Origin: Catenuloplanes niger
Lineage (GTDB): Bacteria; Actinomycetota; Actinomycetes; Mycobacteriales; Micromonosporaceae
Length of the DNA: 64,000 bases
Reading direction: 5' to 3'
NCBI RefSeq assembly: GCF_031458255.1
Contig: NZ_JAVDYC010000001.1
Coordinates: 868,001 to 932,000 of the forward strand
Each line of letters begins with the position of its first letter. Positions within the stretch are counted from its first letter, which is position 1. Shown here piece by piece: positions 24,751 through 33,741 of the stretch. The notes below the pieces were generated by a model. That model was not told the DNA's origin. It searched no databases and saw only the letters and a list, made by a program, of their open reading frames with translations. Made by a program: the position numbers and the translations under genes.

Positions 24751-26994
24751 ATGACAGCCCCGACATTGACTCCCCCACCGACGCCCCCACGCCGACGCCG
24801 CGGTCTGGTCGTGCTCAGCGCCGCCCTGTCCGCGGTCCTCGGCATCAGCGTCGCCTCGGTCACCCTCAACGCCAACGCCGCGGAGACCCCGCTGTCGCAG
24901 GGCAAGCCGGCCACCGCCTCGTCCGTCGAGGCCGGCTTCACCGCGTCCGCCGCGGTCGACGGCAACACCGGCACCCGCTGGTCCAGCGCGTTCGCCGACC
25001 CGCAGTGGCTGCAGGTCGACCTGGGCAGCACCCAGTCGATCAGGCGGGTCGTGCTGAACTGGGAGGCGGCGTACGCCTCGGCGTTCACCATCCAGACCTC
25101 GCCGAACGGTTCCACCTGGACGAACATCACCCCGGTGACCAGCGGTACGGCCGGCGTGCAGACGCTCGACGTCAACGGCAGCGGCCGGTACGTGCGGATG
25201 AACGGCACCACCCGGGCCACGCCGTACGGCTACTCGCTCTGGGAGTTCCAGGTGTTCGGCACCGGCGCGAACCCGACGACGCCGCCGCCCACGACGAGCC
25301 TGCCCACCTCCGACACCCCGGACCTCGGCCAGAACGTGCGGATCTTCGACCCGTCCACGTCGGCCGCGACCATCCAGACCGCGGTGGACCAGGCGTTCAA
25401 CGCGCAGCTGCGCAGCCCGACCGCGCAGTTCGGCGCCCAGCGCCACGTCTTCCTGTTCAAGCCCGGCACGTACGGCCGGGTCTGGGCGAACGTCGGTTTC
25501 TACACCACGATCGCCGGTCTCGGTCTCAACCCCGACGACGTGACGATCAACGGCGCGGTCAACGTCGACTCCGGGTGGAACTACGGCGACGAGGCCAACG
25601 CGACGCAGAACTTCTGGCGCAGCATGGAGAACCTGTCGATCGTGCCCGAGGGCGGCACCAACCGGTGGGCGGTCTCCCAGGCGGCCCCGATGCGCCGGGT
25701 GCACATCAAGGGCAACCTGACGCTCGCACCCTCCAACCAGGACGTCGGGCAGGGCTACTCCAGCGGCGGCTACCTGGCCGACTCGGTCGTCGACGGCGTC
25801 GTCTCCTCCGGCTCCCAGCAGCAGTGGTACACCCGCGACAGCCGGATCGGCCGCTGGGACGGCGGCGTGTGGAACATGGTCTACTCCGGTGTGCAGGGCG
25901 CCCCGGCCAACGCGTTCCCGAACCCGCCGCACACCACGCTGGCGACCACGCCGGTCACCCGGGAGAAGCCGTACCTCTACGTCGACAACGCCGGTCTCTA
26001 CCGCGTCTTCGTGCCCGCGCTGCGGCGCAACTCCGCCGGTGCCACCTGGCCGAACACGCCCGGCACCTCGATCCCGATGCGCGAGTTCTACGTCGCCAAG
26101 CCCGGTGACAGCGCCGCCCGGATCAACTCCGCGCTGGCGCAGGGCCTGAACCTGTTCTTCACGCCCGGCACCTACACCATCGACCAGACCCTCCGGGTCA
26201 CCCGCCCGAACACCGTGGTCACCGGCATCGGCTACCCGACGCTGATCCCGAGCAACGGGGTCGAGGCCCTCAACGTCGCCGACGTCGACGGGGTCAAGGT
26301 CAGCGGCCTGACCTTCGACGCCGGCACGACGAACAGCCCGACGCTGATGAGCGTCGGCCAGGCCGGCGCGCACACCGACCACGCCGCGAACCCGATCAGC
26401 ATCCAGGACGTCTTCTTCCGCATCGGCAGCAGCGTCCAGGGCAAGGCCACCACCACGCTCGCCGTGCACAGCGACGACACGATCATCGACCACATCTGGG
26501 CCTGGCGTGCCGACCACGGCGGCGCACCCACCGGCTGGACGGTCAACACCGGCGACACCGGCCTGATCGTCAACGGTGACGACGTGCTCGCCACCGGCCT
26601 GTTCGTCGAGCACTACCAGAAGTACGAGGTGATCTGGAACGGCAACCGGGGGAAGACGATCTTCTTCCAGAACGAGAAGCCGTACGACGTGCCGAACCAG
26701 GCGGCCTGGATCGGGCCGCGCGGCAACGGTTACGCCGCCTACAAGGTCGCCGACACCGTCACCGACCACGAGCTGTGGGGCGGTGGCTCCTACGCCTACT
26801 TCAACGTCAACCCCAGCGTCCGGGTCGACCGGGCCTTCGAGGTGCCGAACCGCCCCGGCGTGCGGCTGCGCAGCATCCTCACCGTCTCCCTCGGCGACGT
26901 CGGCACCATCGCCAACGTCGTCAACGACACCGGCGGCGCCGTGCCGAACCCGGCCGGCAACACCACCCCGCGCCAGGTCGTGGCCTACCCCTGA
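24751..26994 (+). CDS. Secreted F5/8C (CBM32) plus right-handed beta-helix protein
   Basis: This 747-aa exported protein probably binds and processes a polysaccharide. Residues 1-45 are an Arg-rich signal peptide ending near ANAAETP. Residues about 45-170 form an F5/8-type C (discoidin-like) domain: ATASSVEAGFTASAAVDGNT, TRWSSAFADPQWLQVDLG, SLWEFQVFG. A Pro/Thr linker follows. The remainder is a long beta-helix with FYVAKPGDSAARINSALAQG, LFFTPGTYTID, ADVDGVKVSGLTFDAG, DHIWAWRADHG, TGLIVNGDDV and FVEHYQKYEVIWNG. Similar proteins are annotated only as coagulation factor 5/8 type domain proteins; the glycan target is unknown. The promoter carries a LacI-type operator. Confidence 0.85.
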   Translation: MTAPTLTPPPTPPRRRRGLVVLSAALSAVLGISVASVTLNANAAETPLSQGKPATASSVEAGFTASAAVDGNTGTRWSSAFADPQWLQVDLGSTQSIRRVVLNWEAAYASAFTIQTSPNGSTWTNITPVTSGTAGVQTLDVNGSGRYVRMNGTTRATPYGYSLWEFQVFGTGANPTTPPPTTSLPTSDTPDLGQNVRIFDPSTSAATIQTAVDQAFNAQLRSPTAQFGAQRHVFLFKPGTYGRVWANVGFYTTIAGLGLNPDDVTINGAVNVDSGWNYGDEANATQNFWRSMENLSIVPEGGTNRWAVSQAAPMRRVHIKGNLTLAPSNQDVGQGYSSGGYLADSVVDGVVSSGSQQQWYTRDSRIGRWDGGVWNMVYSGVQGAPANAFPNPPHTTLATTPVTREKPYLYVDNAGLYRVFVPALRRNSAGATWPNTPGTSIPMREFYVAKPGDSAARINSALAQGLNLFFTPGTYTIDQTLRVTRPNTVVTGIGYPTLIPSNGVEALNVADVDGVKVSGLTFDAGTTNSPTLMSVGQAGAHTDHAANPISIQDVFFRIGSSVQGKATTTLAVHSDDTIIDHIWAWRADHGGAPTGWTVNTGDTGLIVNGDDVLATGLFVEHYQKYEVIWNGNRGKTIFFQNEKPYDVPNQAAWIGPRGNGYAAYKVADTVTDHELWGGGSYAYFNVNPSVRVDRAFEVPNRPGVRLRSILTVSLGDVGTIANVVNDTGGAVPNPAGNTTPRQVVAYP

Positions 26995-27026
26995 CCTGAC
27001 CCACCCAGCGGTACGGACGTGAGTCC

Positions 27027-27062
27027 CGGCGGCCACCGGTGCAACCGCACCGGTGGCCGCCG
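27027..27062. terminator. Bidirectional hairpin terminator
   Basis: CGGCGGCCACCGGTGC, loop AACC, GCACCGGTGGCCGCCG: a perfect 16-bp stem between the convergent beta-helix and FAD-oxidoreductase genes. Confidence 0.75.
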
Positions 27063-27092
27063 CTCTCGTACGGGCCGCGGAGCCGTCGCGCG

Positions 27093-28709
27093 TCAGGCGG
27101 GCAGCCGGATCGACATGGCGTGGTGGAACAGGTCGCGCGGGTCCCAGCGGGCCTTGACGCGTTGCAGCCGCGGGTAGTTGCCCTTGTAGTAGAGGGTGTG
27201 CCACGGGACCCCGGACGTGTTCCAGGCCGGGTCGGTGGTGTCGGTGTCCGGGTAGTTGATGTAGGAGCCGTCGGTGACGCCGTTCGGGACCGGCACGCCG
27301 CCGGTGTCCCGGTGCATCGCGCCGTACCAGCGCCGGATCCAGTCCAGGTTCGCCTGCTCGCCGTCCGGATCGGTCCAGATGACGTAGTAGACCGCCTTCA
27401 TGATGCTGTCCCGCTGCGGCATCGCGGTCGCGTCCGGCGCCACGGCGTTGACCTGGCCGCCGTAGGACACCAGCAGCAGTATCGCGCTCTCGTCGTGGTG
27501 GTCGGTGCCGGTCAGGTACGTGTAGGCGGTGGCGATCTGCGCGTCGGTGAACCGTTTGCGCAGGTAGGACGCCTTCACCTTGAACGTCCCGGCCTGCTCG
27601 TCCTCGCTCAGCGACCCGGACCTCACCCCGGCCAGCCACGGCAGCCGGCGGGGTGGTTGCACCGTGATCGTCCCCGGGACGCCGTCGGTGACCTCGGCGA
27701 TGTAGTCGCTCAGCAGCCGGTCCGCGTCCGGCAGGGTGCCGTCCAGCGCGGTCACCATCGCGAACGCGCCGGGGTCGGCACCGGTGTTGCGGCGGTTGAT
27801 CGGCAGCAGGCTGAACAGACTGGCGTAGCGGGAGCCGGGCGCGCTGTTGCGCTCGTGCCATTCGCCGTAGTTGCGCAGCAGCCGGTGGAACGACTCCTCG
27901 GTGACGTCGTGCCAGCTCCAGGCCACCGTCGTCTCCAGCGTCACCGCGGGTGGCCTGGGCAGCAGGCGGGTGGGGTCGTTGCCGGTGGCGCCGGGCGTGC
28001 GCATCCAGTACCGGGTGACCACACCGAAGTTCCCGCCCCCGCCGCCGGTGTGCGCCCACCACAGGTCGCGGTTCTCGTCGTCCGGTTCGCGGGTCGCCAC
28101 GACCGCGCGGGTCCGCCCGGCCGCGTCGACCACGACGACCTCGACCGCGTACAGGTAGTCGACCACGGAACCGAACAGGCGGGACAGCGCGCCGTACCCG
28201 CCGCCCTGGATGTGTCCGCCCGCGGCCACGCTGCCGCACTGGCCGCCGGGAATGGTGACGCCCCAGCCGAGGTAGAGCCGCTCGAACACGGTCCACAGCG
28301 TGGCGCCCGACTCGATCATGAAGGCGTTGCGCTGCCGGTCGAACGTGACCTGCCGCATCGCGGACATGTCGATGATCACCTCGGCGCCGTCACCGACGAA
28401 GTTCTCGTAGCAGTGCCCGCCACTGCGGACGGTGATCCGCTTGCCCGCGCGGACCGCGCCGTCCACCGCGCGCACGACCTGCTCGGTCGTGGTGGGCAGG
28501 CGGAAGGACTCGGGCCGCGGGAAGAACCGCTCGCTCGTCCGGCGCAGCACCAGGTCCTCGTAGCGTGCGTCACCCGGCCGGATCAGGGGCGAGTCGCGCA
28601 CCCCGCCCGCCGTCGTCACGTTGGCCGCGGCCGGGCTTCCGATCAGGGCCGCACCTCCCAGCGCCGCTGTGCCGGCGATGAACCCACGACGGGTGGGACC
28701 AGCCATCAT
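27093..28709 (-). CDS. Tat-exported FAD-linked oxidase of the berberine-bridge (BBE) family
   Basis: This 538-aa flavoenzyme has a twin-arginine signal (GPTRRGFIAGTAALGGAALIG). The FAD domain carries both sites typical of bicovalent flavin attachment: His in VRSGGHCYENFVGDG and Cys in IPGGQCGSVAAGGHIQGGGYG. GGGGGNFGVVTRYW follows, and the C-terminal BBE part ends with KARWDPRDLFHHAMSIRLP. Family members oxidise sugars or alkaloid and polyketide alcohols; the substrate is open. It is divergent from the two-component system and shares its palindrome-rich promoter region. Confidence 0.9.
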   Translation of the reverse strand: MMAGPTRRGFIAGTAALGGAALIGSPAAANVTTAGGVRDSPLIRPGDARYEDLVLRRTSERFFPRPESFRLPTTTEQVVRAVDGAVRAGKRITVRSGGHCYENFVGDGAEVIIDMSAMRQVTFDRQRNAFMIESGATLWTVFERLYLGWGVTIPGGQCGSVAAGGHIQGGGYGALSRLFGSVVDYLYAVEVVVVDAAGRTRAVVATREPDDENRDLWWAHTGGGGGNFGVVTRYWMRTPGATGNDPTRLLPRPPAVTLETTVAWSWHDVTEESFHRLLRNYGEWHERNSAPGSRYASLFSLLPINRRNTGADPGAFAMVTALDGTLPDADRLLSDYIAEVTDGVPGTITVQPPRRLPWLAGVRSGSLSEDEQAGTFKVKASYLRKRFTDAQIATAYTYLTGTDHHDESAILLLVSYGGQVNAVAPDATAMPQRDSIMKAVYYVIWTDPDGEQANLDWIRRWYGAMHRDTGGVPVPNGVTDGSYINYPDTDTTDPAWNTSGVPWHTLYYKGNYPRLQRVKARWDPRDLFHHAMSIRLPA

Positions 28710-28806
28710 TTCCGCCTATCCATGTGTCGAGCTGCCGAGAAGGGGGACGCGGTCGACGCTACGGCCGGCCGCCGGGGCGACGCGTCGTCCGGGCGCAGGC
28801 TCCGAT

Positions 28807-28851
28807 CTACCGCGGACGCGGTAGTGCCGCGGCGCGCGTCCGGCACTACCG
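28807..28851. promoter_or_regulatory. Nested palindromes in the two-component promoter
   Basis: CTACCGCGgaCGCGGTAG (28807-28824) is a perfect 8-2-8 palindrome. Its right arm begins a second repeat: CGGTAGTGCCG (28819-28829), 11 bp, CGGCACTACCG (28841-28851). Three copies of the CGGTAG/CTACCG core thus occupy the 47 bp ahead of the histidine kinase start. This layout fits a NarL-type response regulator binding cooperatively. Confidence 0.65.
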
Positions 28852-28853
28852 TC

Positions 28854-30056
28854 GTGAGCGTGCAGGCGGTGAGCAGTCAGTGGTGGCCGCGGGGCCTCGA
28901 CCGTTACCGGGGCCCGCTCAGCGATGTGGTGCTGGCGACCATCGGGGTCCTGTTCGTGCTGTTCGTCGGCTACACCGCGGTGCCTCGGGTGACCATGCTG
29001 CTCTCGGTGCTGTGCGCCGTCCTGCTGCTGGCCGGCCGGCGGTGTCCGGTGCCGGCGCTGCTGGCCGCCGCCGCGCTCGGCATGGCCGCCGTCGCCGTGC
29101 ACCGCCCGCCGGACGGGCTGTTCGTCGTGGCCGGCATGCTGGCCTACTCCACCGCGCTGTACAGCCCGCGCCGCCGGCCCTGGTTCTTCGCGTTGCTGCT
29201 GTGGAGCTCGATCATGCTGGCCGGCTCCCTGACGTACTCCACGGACTGGTGGAACACCGAGCAGTTCGCCACGTTCGCGCTGATCGCCGGCGGCGCGGTG
29301 TGGGGCGACTCGGTCCGGCTGCGCCGGGCGTACCTCGCGGAGGTGACCGAGCGGGCCAGGCAGGCGGAGGAGACCCGGGACGCGGAGGCCCGCCGCCGGG
29401 TGACGGACGAGCGGCTGCGCATCGCCCGGGAACTGCACGACGTGGTCGCCCACCACGTCGCGGTGATCAGCGTGCACGCCGGCGCGGCCGGCCACGTGCT
29501 GCGCGACGACCCGGAGAAGGTGTGGCCCGTGCTCGGGCACATCCGCACCGCCGCGGACACCGTGCTGAGCGAGATGAAGTCGGTGGTCGGTGTGCTGCGC
29601 GACCCGGACGACGCCGGCAGCACCGAGCCGGCGCCCGGTGTGGCCCGCCTGCCGGACCTGCTGGCCGGGCTGCACGCCACGGGTTTCACCGTGCGGCACC
29701 GGCACCGTGGCGAGCCCCGGCCGCTGCCGGCGGTGGTGGACCTGGCGGCGTACCGCATCGTGCAGGAGGCGCTGACCAACGCGCACCGGCACGGCGCCGG
29801 CGACGCCACCGTCGAACTCGCGTACACCGCCGACACGGTGCGCCTCGACGTCACCAACCGGGTGGCCGCGAGCGGCGGTGCCCGGGCCGGGTCCGGGTTC
29901 GGCCTGATCGGCATGCGGGAGCGGGCCGCGGCCGCGCACGGCACGATCGAGGCGGGGCCGGTCCCCGGCGGCCTGTTCCGGGTGCGTGCCGTGTTGCCCA
30001 CCGACGACCGGGCGGCCCACCGCCTGCGCGCGTCCACCCCCGGCACGGGACGGTGA
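28854..30056 (+). CDS. Two-component sensor histidine kinase (HisKA_3/NarX-like)
   Basis: This is a ~400-aa membrane sensor kinase. Four or five N-terminal transmembrane helices (VVLATIGVLFVLFVG through FATFALIAGGAVWG) precede a coiled-coil (AEVTERARQAEETRDAEA). The dimerisation/phosphoacceptor domain follows with RIARELHDVVAHHVAVIS (His about 202), then an ATPase domain with IVQEALTNAHRHG and GSGFGLIGMRERAAA. I chose the GTG at 28854, just after the palindromes; GTG 28860 is an alternative. Its stop is 1 bp before the regulator's GTG. Confidence 0.9.
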   Translation: MSVQAVSSQWWPRGLDRYRGPLSDVVLATIGVLFVLFVGYTAVPRVTMLLSVLCAVLLLAGRRCPVPALLAAAALGMAAVAVHRPPDGLFVVAGMLAYSTALYSPRRRPWFFALLLWSSIMLAGSLTYSTDWWNTEQFATFALIAGGAVWGDSVRLRRAYLAEVTERARQAEETRDAEARRRVTDERLRIARELHDVVAHHVAVISVHAGAAGHVLRDDPEKVWPVLGHIRTAADTVLSEMKSVVGVLRDPDDAGSTEPAPGVARLPDLLAGLHATGFTVRHRHRGEPRPLPAVVDLAAYRIVQEALTNAHRHGAGDATVELAYTADTVRLDVTNRVAASGGARAGSGFGLIGMRERAAAAHGTIEAGPVPGGLFRVRAVLPTDDRAAHRLRASTPGTGR

Positions 30057-30057
30057 C

Positions 30058-30741
30058 GTGAGCATCCGCGTTCTGCTCGCCGACGACCAGGCGCTCATCC
30101 GCGCCGGCTTCCGCATGATCATCGATGCGGAGCCGGACCTGGAGGTGGTCGGTGAGGCGGCCGACGGTGCCGAGGCCGTCGAGCGGTGCCGCGGTGGCCG
30201 GGTCGACGTGGTCCTGATGGACATCCGCATGCCGCGGGTGGACGGCATCGAGGCGACCCGCCGGATCGGTGCCGACGAGCGTCTCGCCGGCGTGCGGGTG
30301 CTGGTGCTCACCACGTTCGACGACGACGACAACGTCATCCACGCGCTGCAGGCCGGGGCGAGCGGTTTCCTGGGCAAGAACGTGGCCCCCGGCGACCTGG
30401 TCAACGCCGTCCGGGTGGTCGCGGCCGGGGAGGCGCTGCTGTCGCCGCGGGCCACCGGCGCCCTGGTCAGCCGCCTGATCGACCACGTCCTCCCGCCGGT
30501 ACGGCAGCTGCCGGAGCTGGCGCTGCTCACCGACCGGGAGACGGAGATCCTGTTGCTGGTCGCGCACGGGCTGTCCAACGACGCCATCGCCGAACGGCTG
30601 TACCTGTCCCGGTTGACGGTCAAGACGCACATCAACCGCACGATGGCGAAGCTGGACGTCCGCGACCGGGCCCAGCTGGTGGTCCTCGCCTACCGGCACC
30701 GCCTGGTCCGGCCCGGTGACGAGCTGCCCGAGCGCCGCTGA
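30058..30741 (+). CDS. NarL/FixJ-type response regulator
   Basis: This 227-aa regulator has a receiver domain with LLADDQALIRAG, the phosphoacceptor Asp in VDVVLMDIRMPRVDG, the Thr in VLTTFDDDDN and Lys in GASGFLGKNVAPGDL. That last segment has GK in place of the commoner LLKD, but the Lys is kept. A LuxR HTH (LTDRETEILLLVAHGLSNDA, LSRLTVKTHINRTMAKL) ends the protein. GTG start 1 bp after the kinase. It probably binds the nested palindromes upstream of the kinase and may control the divergent FAD oxidase. Confidence 0.92.
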   Translation: MSIRVLLADDQALIRAGFRMIIDAEPDLEVVGEAADGAEAVERCRGGRVDVVLMDIRMPRVDGIEATRRIGADERLAGVRVLVLTTFDDDDNVIHALQAGASGFLGKNVAPGDLVNAVRVVAAGEALLSPRATGALVSRLIDHVLPPVRQLPELALLTDRETEILLLVAHGLSNDAIAERLYLSRLTVKTHINRTMAKLDVRDRAQLVVLAYRHRLVRPGDELPERR

Positions 30742-30831
30742 CCCGGCCGGGTCGCGCGGTCCCGGTGCGGCACGTTCAGGGCCCGGCGGACGGCGGCCCG
30801 CACCCGGCCACGGCGGCGGCGCGCCGTCGGG

Positions 30832-31671
30832 TCACGGCGCCGATTCGCGCACGGCCGCGTCCGGGCCGGCCGGGGTGTCCGGCCGCAGGTCCAGCAGGCC
30901 AGCGGCGACCGCCCGGGCCGGCGCCTCGAGGGCCGCCTCCAGCTCGCGGAACAGCTTCTGGGCGCGGATCCCCGGCCAGTCCGGGGGAAGGTGCTCGACC
31001 GGCAGCCGCGGGTCGTACCGGATCGCGTCGTGCCACTCGGCGATCAGCCGCAGCCGCGCGGCGAACGGGTCCGCCGGGATGTCGCCGTCCCATTCGGCCA
31101 GGAACGCCTCGTAGCGGGCGGCCAGCCCGGGCAGGTCGTACGCGTCACCGATCATGGCGGCCACGTCGGTCAGCTCGTCGGCCCGGGCCCGGAAGACCCG
31201 CACGTGCGCCGCCAGGCCCAGCCCCGCCACGATCTCCGCCGTGGCGGCGTGCCCCGGCGCGATCCACAGTCCACCTTGCAGCGGCCCGAAGCCGGCCCAG
31301 GCGAGCTGGGAGCGCAGGTCGTGCCGTTGCCGCTGCCACGACTCGGGCAGCGAGAAGCACAGCAGCGTCCAGGTGCCGTCCCAGTCGTCGTTGACCGCGC
31401 CGGTGCGCCAGATGCGGGTCCGGCCGTCGCGCAGCACGGCGGTGGACCGGCCGGTGAGTCCGAAGTACATCCGGCGGCCGTGCCGGCGGCGGTGCAGCAG
31501 GTCGCGGGCGGCCATCCGGGTCAGGGTGGAGCGGGCGGCGTGCTCGGAGACGCCGAGCCGGTCGAGGGCGTCGATCACGCTGCCGGAGAAGACGCACACC
31601 TCCCGGTCCAGGACGAAGTCGCCGAGCAGCATGAGCAGCAGGTTCTGCGGGCGAAGCTGCGGTGCGGTCAA
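30832..31671 (-). CDS. PaaX-family transcriptional repressor
   Basis: This 279-aa regulator is like PaaX, the phenylacetyl-CoA-responsive repressor. It has the N-terminal winged HTH (LRPQNLLLMLLGDFVLDREV, LDRLGVSEHAARSTLTRMAA), the central WTLLCFSLPESWQRQRHDLR segment and PaaX-C residues. The start is TTG at 31671. It is divergent from the Liv/acyl-CoA operon, whose promoter carries a perfect palindrome over the -35, so it probably represses that operon until a CoA thioester forms (inference). Confidence 0.87.
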   Translation of the reverse strand: MTAPQLRPQNLLLMLLGDFVLDREVCVFSGSVIDALDRLGVSEHAARSTLTRMAARDLLHRRRHGRRMYFGLTGRSTAVLRDGRTRIWRTGAVNDDWDGTWTLLCFSLPESWQRQRHDLRSQLAWAGFGPLQGGLWIAPGHAATAEIVAGLGLAAHVRVFRARADELTDVAAMIGDAYDLPGLAARYEAFLAEWDGDIPADPFAARLRLIAEWHDAIRYDPRLPVEHLPPDWPGIRAQKLFRELEAALEAPARAVAAGLLDLRPDTPAGPDAAVRESAP

Positions 31672-31701
31672 CGCGGACGCCTCCGATGTTGGGCAGAATA
31701 T

Positions 31702-31730
31702 TGACGGCCGTCAGCAAAGAGCCTAGCGTC
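31702..31730 (+). promoter_or_regulatory. Promoter and palindromic operator of the catabolic operon
   Basis: TTGACG (31702-31707), 17 bp, TAGCGT (31725-31730) makes a near-ideal sigma-70-type promoter. TGACGGCCGTCA (31703-31714), a perfect 12-bp palindrome, covers the -35, so a bound repressor, most likely the adjacent PaaX protein, would block polymerase. Confidence 0.65.
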
Positions 31731-31768
31731 GATGAAACGCTCCCGAAACGAGCACCTGGGAGGAACCC

Positions 31769-32953
31769 GTGCGCAGCACCGTGCCGCTCCTCGCCACCCT
31801 GACCCTCACCGTCGCCGTCGCCGGCTGCGGCGCCACCGACGACGGCGGCGGCGACGGGCCCATCCGGATCGGTCAGATCGTCTCGCTGACCGGCAACTAC
31901 TCGCCGCTGGGCAGCGAGAACCAGAAGTCGGTCGCGCTCGCCGTCGACCGGATCAACGCCGCCGGCGGCATCGGCGGGCGCCGGATCACGCTCACCGTCC
32001 GCGACGACAAGAGCGCCCCCGACCAGGCGGTGCTCGCGTTCAACGAGCTCAAGGGCGAGTCCGACGCGATCATCGGCTCGCCGTTCTCCAACTCCGCCCT
32101 CGCCGTCCTCCCGCTCGTCGACCGCGAGGAGATCCCCTACATCTCGCTGACCCCCGCCGACGAACAGGTCGACCCGGTCCGGCCGTACGTCTTCGTCGTG
32201 CCCGCCACCAGCGCCACCTACGCCCAGGCGGCGCTGGAGTACTTCCAGGCCACCGGCGTCAGCCGGCTCGCGGTCGCCTACGACGGCCGCAGCAGCTACG
32301 CGGCGGCCGGGTTCAAGGGCCTGCAGACCAGATCCGGGGGGTACGGTGTGCGCCTCGCCCCCACGGAGGAGTTCCAGACCGGCGCCACCGAGTTCGGCGC
32401 GGTCTTCACGCACGTGCGCTCCTCCGACGCGCAGGCGCTGATGGTCTGGGCCACCGGGCCACCGGCCGTCGCCCTGACCAAGCAGTACGCGACCGCCGGC
32501 CTGGACGTCCCGCTGGTGCTCACCGGCGCCCAGGCCAGCAAGCTCTTCCTCGACCCGGCCGGCCCGGCCGCGGAGGGCGTCACGATCGCGCACTCGATCG
32601 GCGTGACCGGCGCCGCCCTGCCGGCCGGCGCGCAGCGCACCGCGGTCGACGAGCTGACCACCGCCTTCACCGCGGCGCACGGCTACCCGCCGCCGCAGTT
32701 CGCCCAGGACGGCTGGAGCGGCGTCAAGCTCCTCGCGGCCGCGATCGAGAAGGCCGGCGGCACCGACCGCACGCGGGTCCGCGACGCGCTGGAGGGCCTG
32801 ACCCTCACCACCCCGAACGGCACCTACCGCTACTCCGCCACCGACCACAGTGGGCTGACCACCGAGTTCATCGCGATCAGCACGGTCCGAGGGGGCGCCT
32901 TCGTGCCCACCGAGTTCTCCGCGGCCCGGCTGGCCACGATCGGTGGCCGGTGA
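31769..32953 (+). CDS. Branched-chain-amino-acid-type ABC transporter substrate-binding lipoprotein
   Basis: This 394-aa binding protein (Peripla_BP_6/LivJ type) has a lipobox VAGC with the lipidated Cys at residue 20, then IRIGQIVSLTGNYSPLGSEN, INAAGGIGGRRITLTVRDDK and a C-terminal DALEGLTLTTPNGTYRYSAT. It delivers a small carboxylic acid or amino acid to the membrane complex encoded next. The start is GTG at 31769 with a GGGAGGA site. First gene of the operon. Confidence 0.92.
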   Translation: MRSTVPLLATLTLTVAVAGCGATDDGGGDGPIRIGQIVSLTGNYSPLGSENQKSVALAVDRINAAGGIGGRRITLTVRDDKSAPDQAVLAFNELKGESDAIIGSPFSNSALAVLPLVDREEIPYISLTPADEQVDPVRPYVFVVPATSATYAQAALEYFQATGVSRLAVAYDGRSSYAAAGFKGLQTRSGGYGVRLAPTEEFQTGATEFGAVFTHVRSSDAQALMVWATGPPAVALTKQYATAGLDVPLVLTGAQASKLFLDPAGPAAEGVTIAHSIGVTGAALPAGAQRTAVDELTTAFTAAHGYPPPQFAQDGWSGVKLLAAAIEKAGGTDRTRVRDALEGLTLTTPNGTYRYSATDHSGLTTEFIAISTVRGGAFVPTEFSAARLATIGGR

Positions 32954-33741
32954 TGGCGGCCGGCGCCGCCCTGGAGGTCACCGGCCTGACCCGCGCGTTC
33001 GGCGGTGTCCACGCCGTGCGCGAGGCCGGCCTGACCGTCGCGCCGGGCGAGTTGCGCGCCGTCATCGGCCCGAACGGGGCGGGCAAGACCACGCTGTTCG
33101 CGCTGATCGGCGGCCAGCTCGCCGCGGACGCCGGTACGGTGCGCCTCGACGGGCGGCGCATCGACCGGCTGCCGCCGCACCGCCGCGCCGGCCGCGGCGT
33201 GGCCGTGGTGTTCCAGGCCGCCCGGGTCTTCGCCGGCCTGACCGCGCGGGAGAACGTGATGGTCGGCGCGCACGCCACCACCAGCGCCGGGTTCGTGGCG
33301 GCGGCGCTGCGGCTGCCCGCCCACCACCGGCAGGAGCGGCTGATCCGGGACCGGGCCGCGCAGTGCCTGGCCCGCACCGGCCTCACCGAGTGGGCCGACC
33401 GGCCCGCCGGTGAGCTGCCGCTGGGCCAGCAGCGCGCGCTGCAGCTGGCCCGCGCCCTGTGCGGGCGGCCACGGCTGCTGCTGCTCGACGAGCCCGCCTC
33501 CGGGCTGCGGGCGGCCGAGCGGGACCGGCTGGCCGAGCTGATCGCCTCGCTGCGGGCCGAGGGGCTGACCATCCTGCTGGTCGAGCACGACGTGACGTTC
33601 GTGATGCGGTTGGCCGACCGGATCACGGTGCTGGACCTGGGCCGGGTCATCGCCGACGGCCCGCCGGCACGGGTGCGCGCCGACCCGGCGGTGATCGCCG
33701 CCTACCTCGGTTCCACCCTGGACCGGCGGGCCGCGGCATGA
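32953..33741 (+). CDS. LivG-type ABC transporter ATPase
   Basis: This 262-aa ATPase has Walker A GPNGAGKTT, Q-loop VAVVFQAARVF, a variant signature LPLGQQRALQLARAL (LSxGQ is more usual), Walker B LLLLDEPASGL and H-loop VEHDVTFVM. The ATG overlaps the previous stop (TGATG). Partner of the LivF ATPase that follows. Confidence 0.93.
   Translation: MAAGAALEVTGLTRAFGGVHAVREAGLTVAPGELRAVIGPNGAGKTTLFALIGGQLAADAGTVRLDGRRIDRLPPHRRAGRGVAVVFQAARVFAGLTARENVMVGAHATTSAGFVAAALRLPAHHRQERLIRDRAAQCLARTGLTEWADRPAGELPLGQQRALQLARALCGRPRLLLLDEPASGLRAAERDRLAELIASLRAEGLTILLVEHDVTFVMRLADRITVLDLGRVIADGPPARVRADPAVIAAYLGSTLDRRAAA

Noticed and set aside
24673-28296. Very long minus-strand reading frame (1207 codons)
   Set aside because: Arg/Gly/Val-rich shadow of the real beta-helix and FAD-oxidase genes; no domains and wrong codon bias.
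28716-30641. Long minus-strand frame across the two-component genes
   Set aside because: Antisense shadow of the kinase and regulator, both of which have full motif sets on the plus strand.
30740-30753. GACCCGGCCGGGTC palindrome after the response regulator
   Set aside because: Short GC palindromes of this kind are frequent at this base composition; a terminator role cannot be supported.
31145-32848. 567-codon minus frame over the start of the catabolic operon
   Set aside because: Overlaps PaaX in a different frame and is antisense to the binding-protein gene; no recognisable domain.
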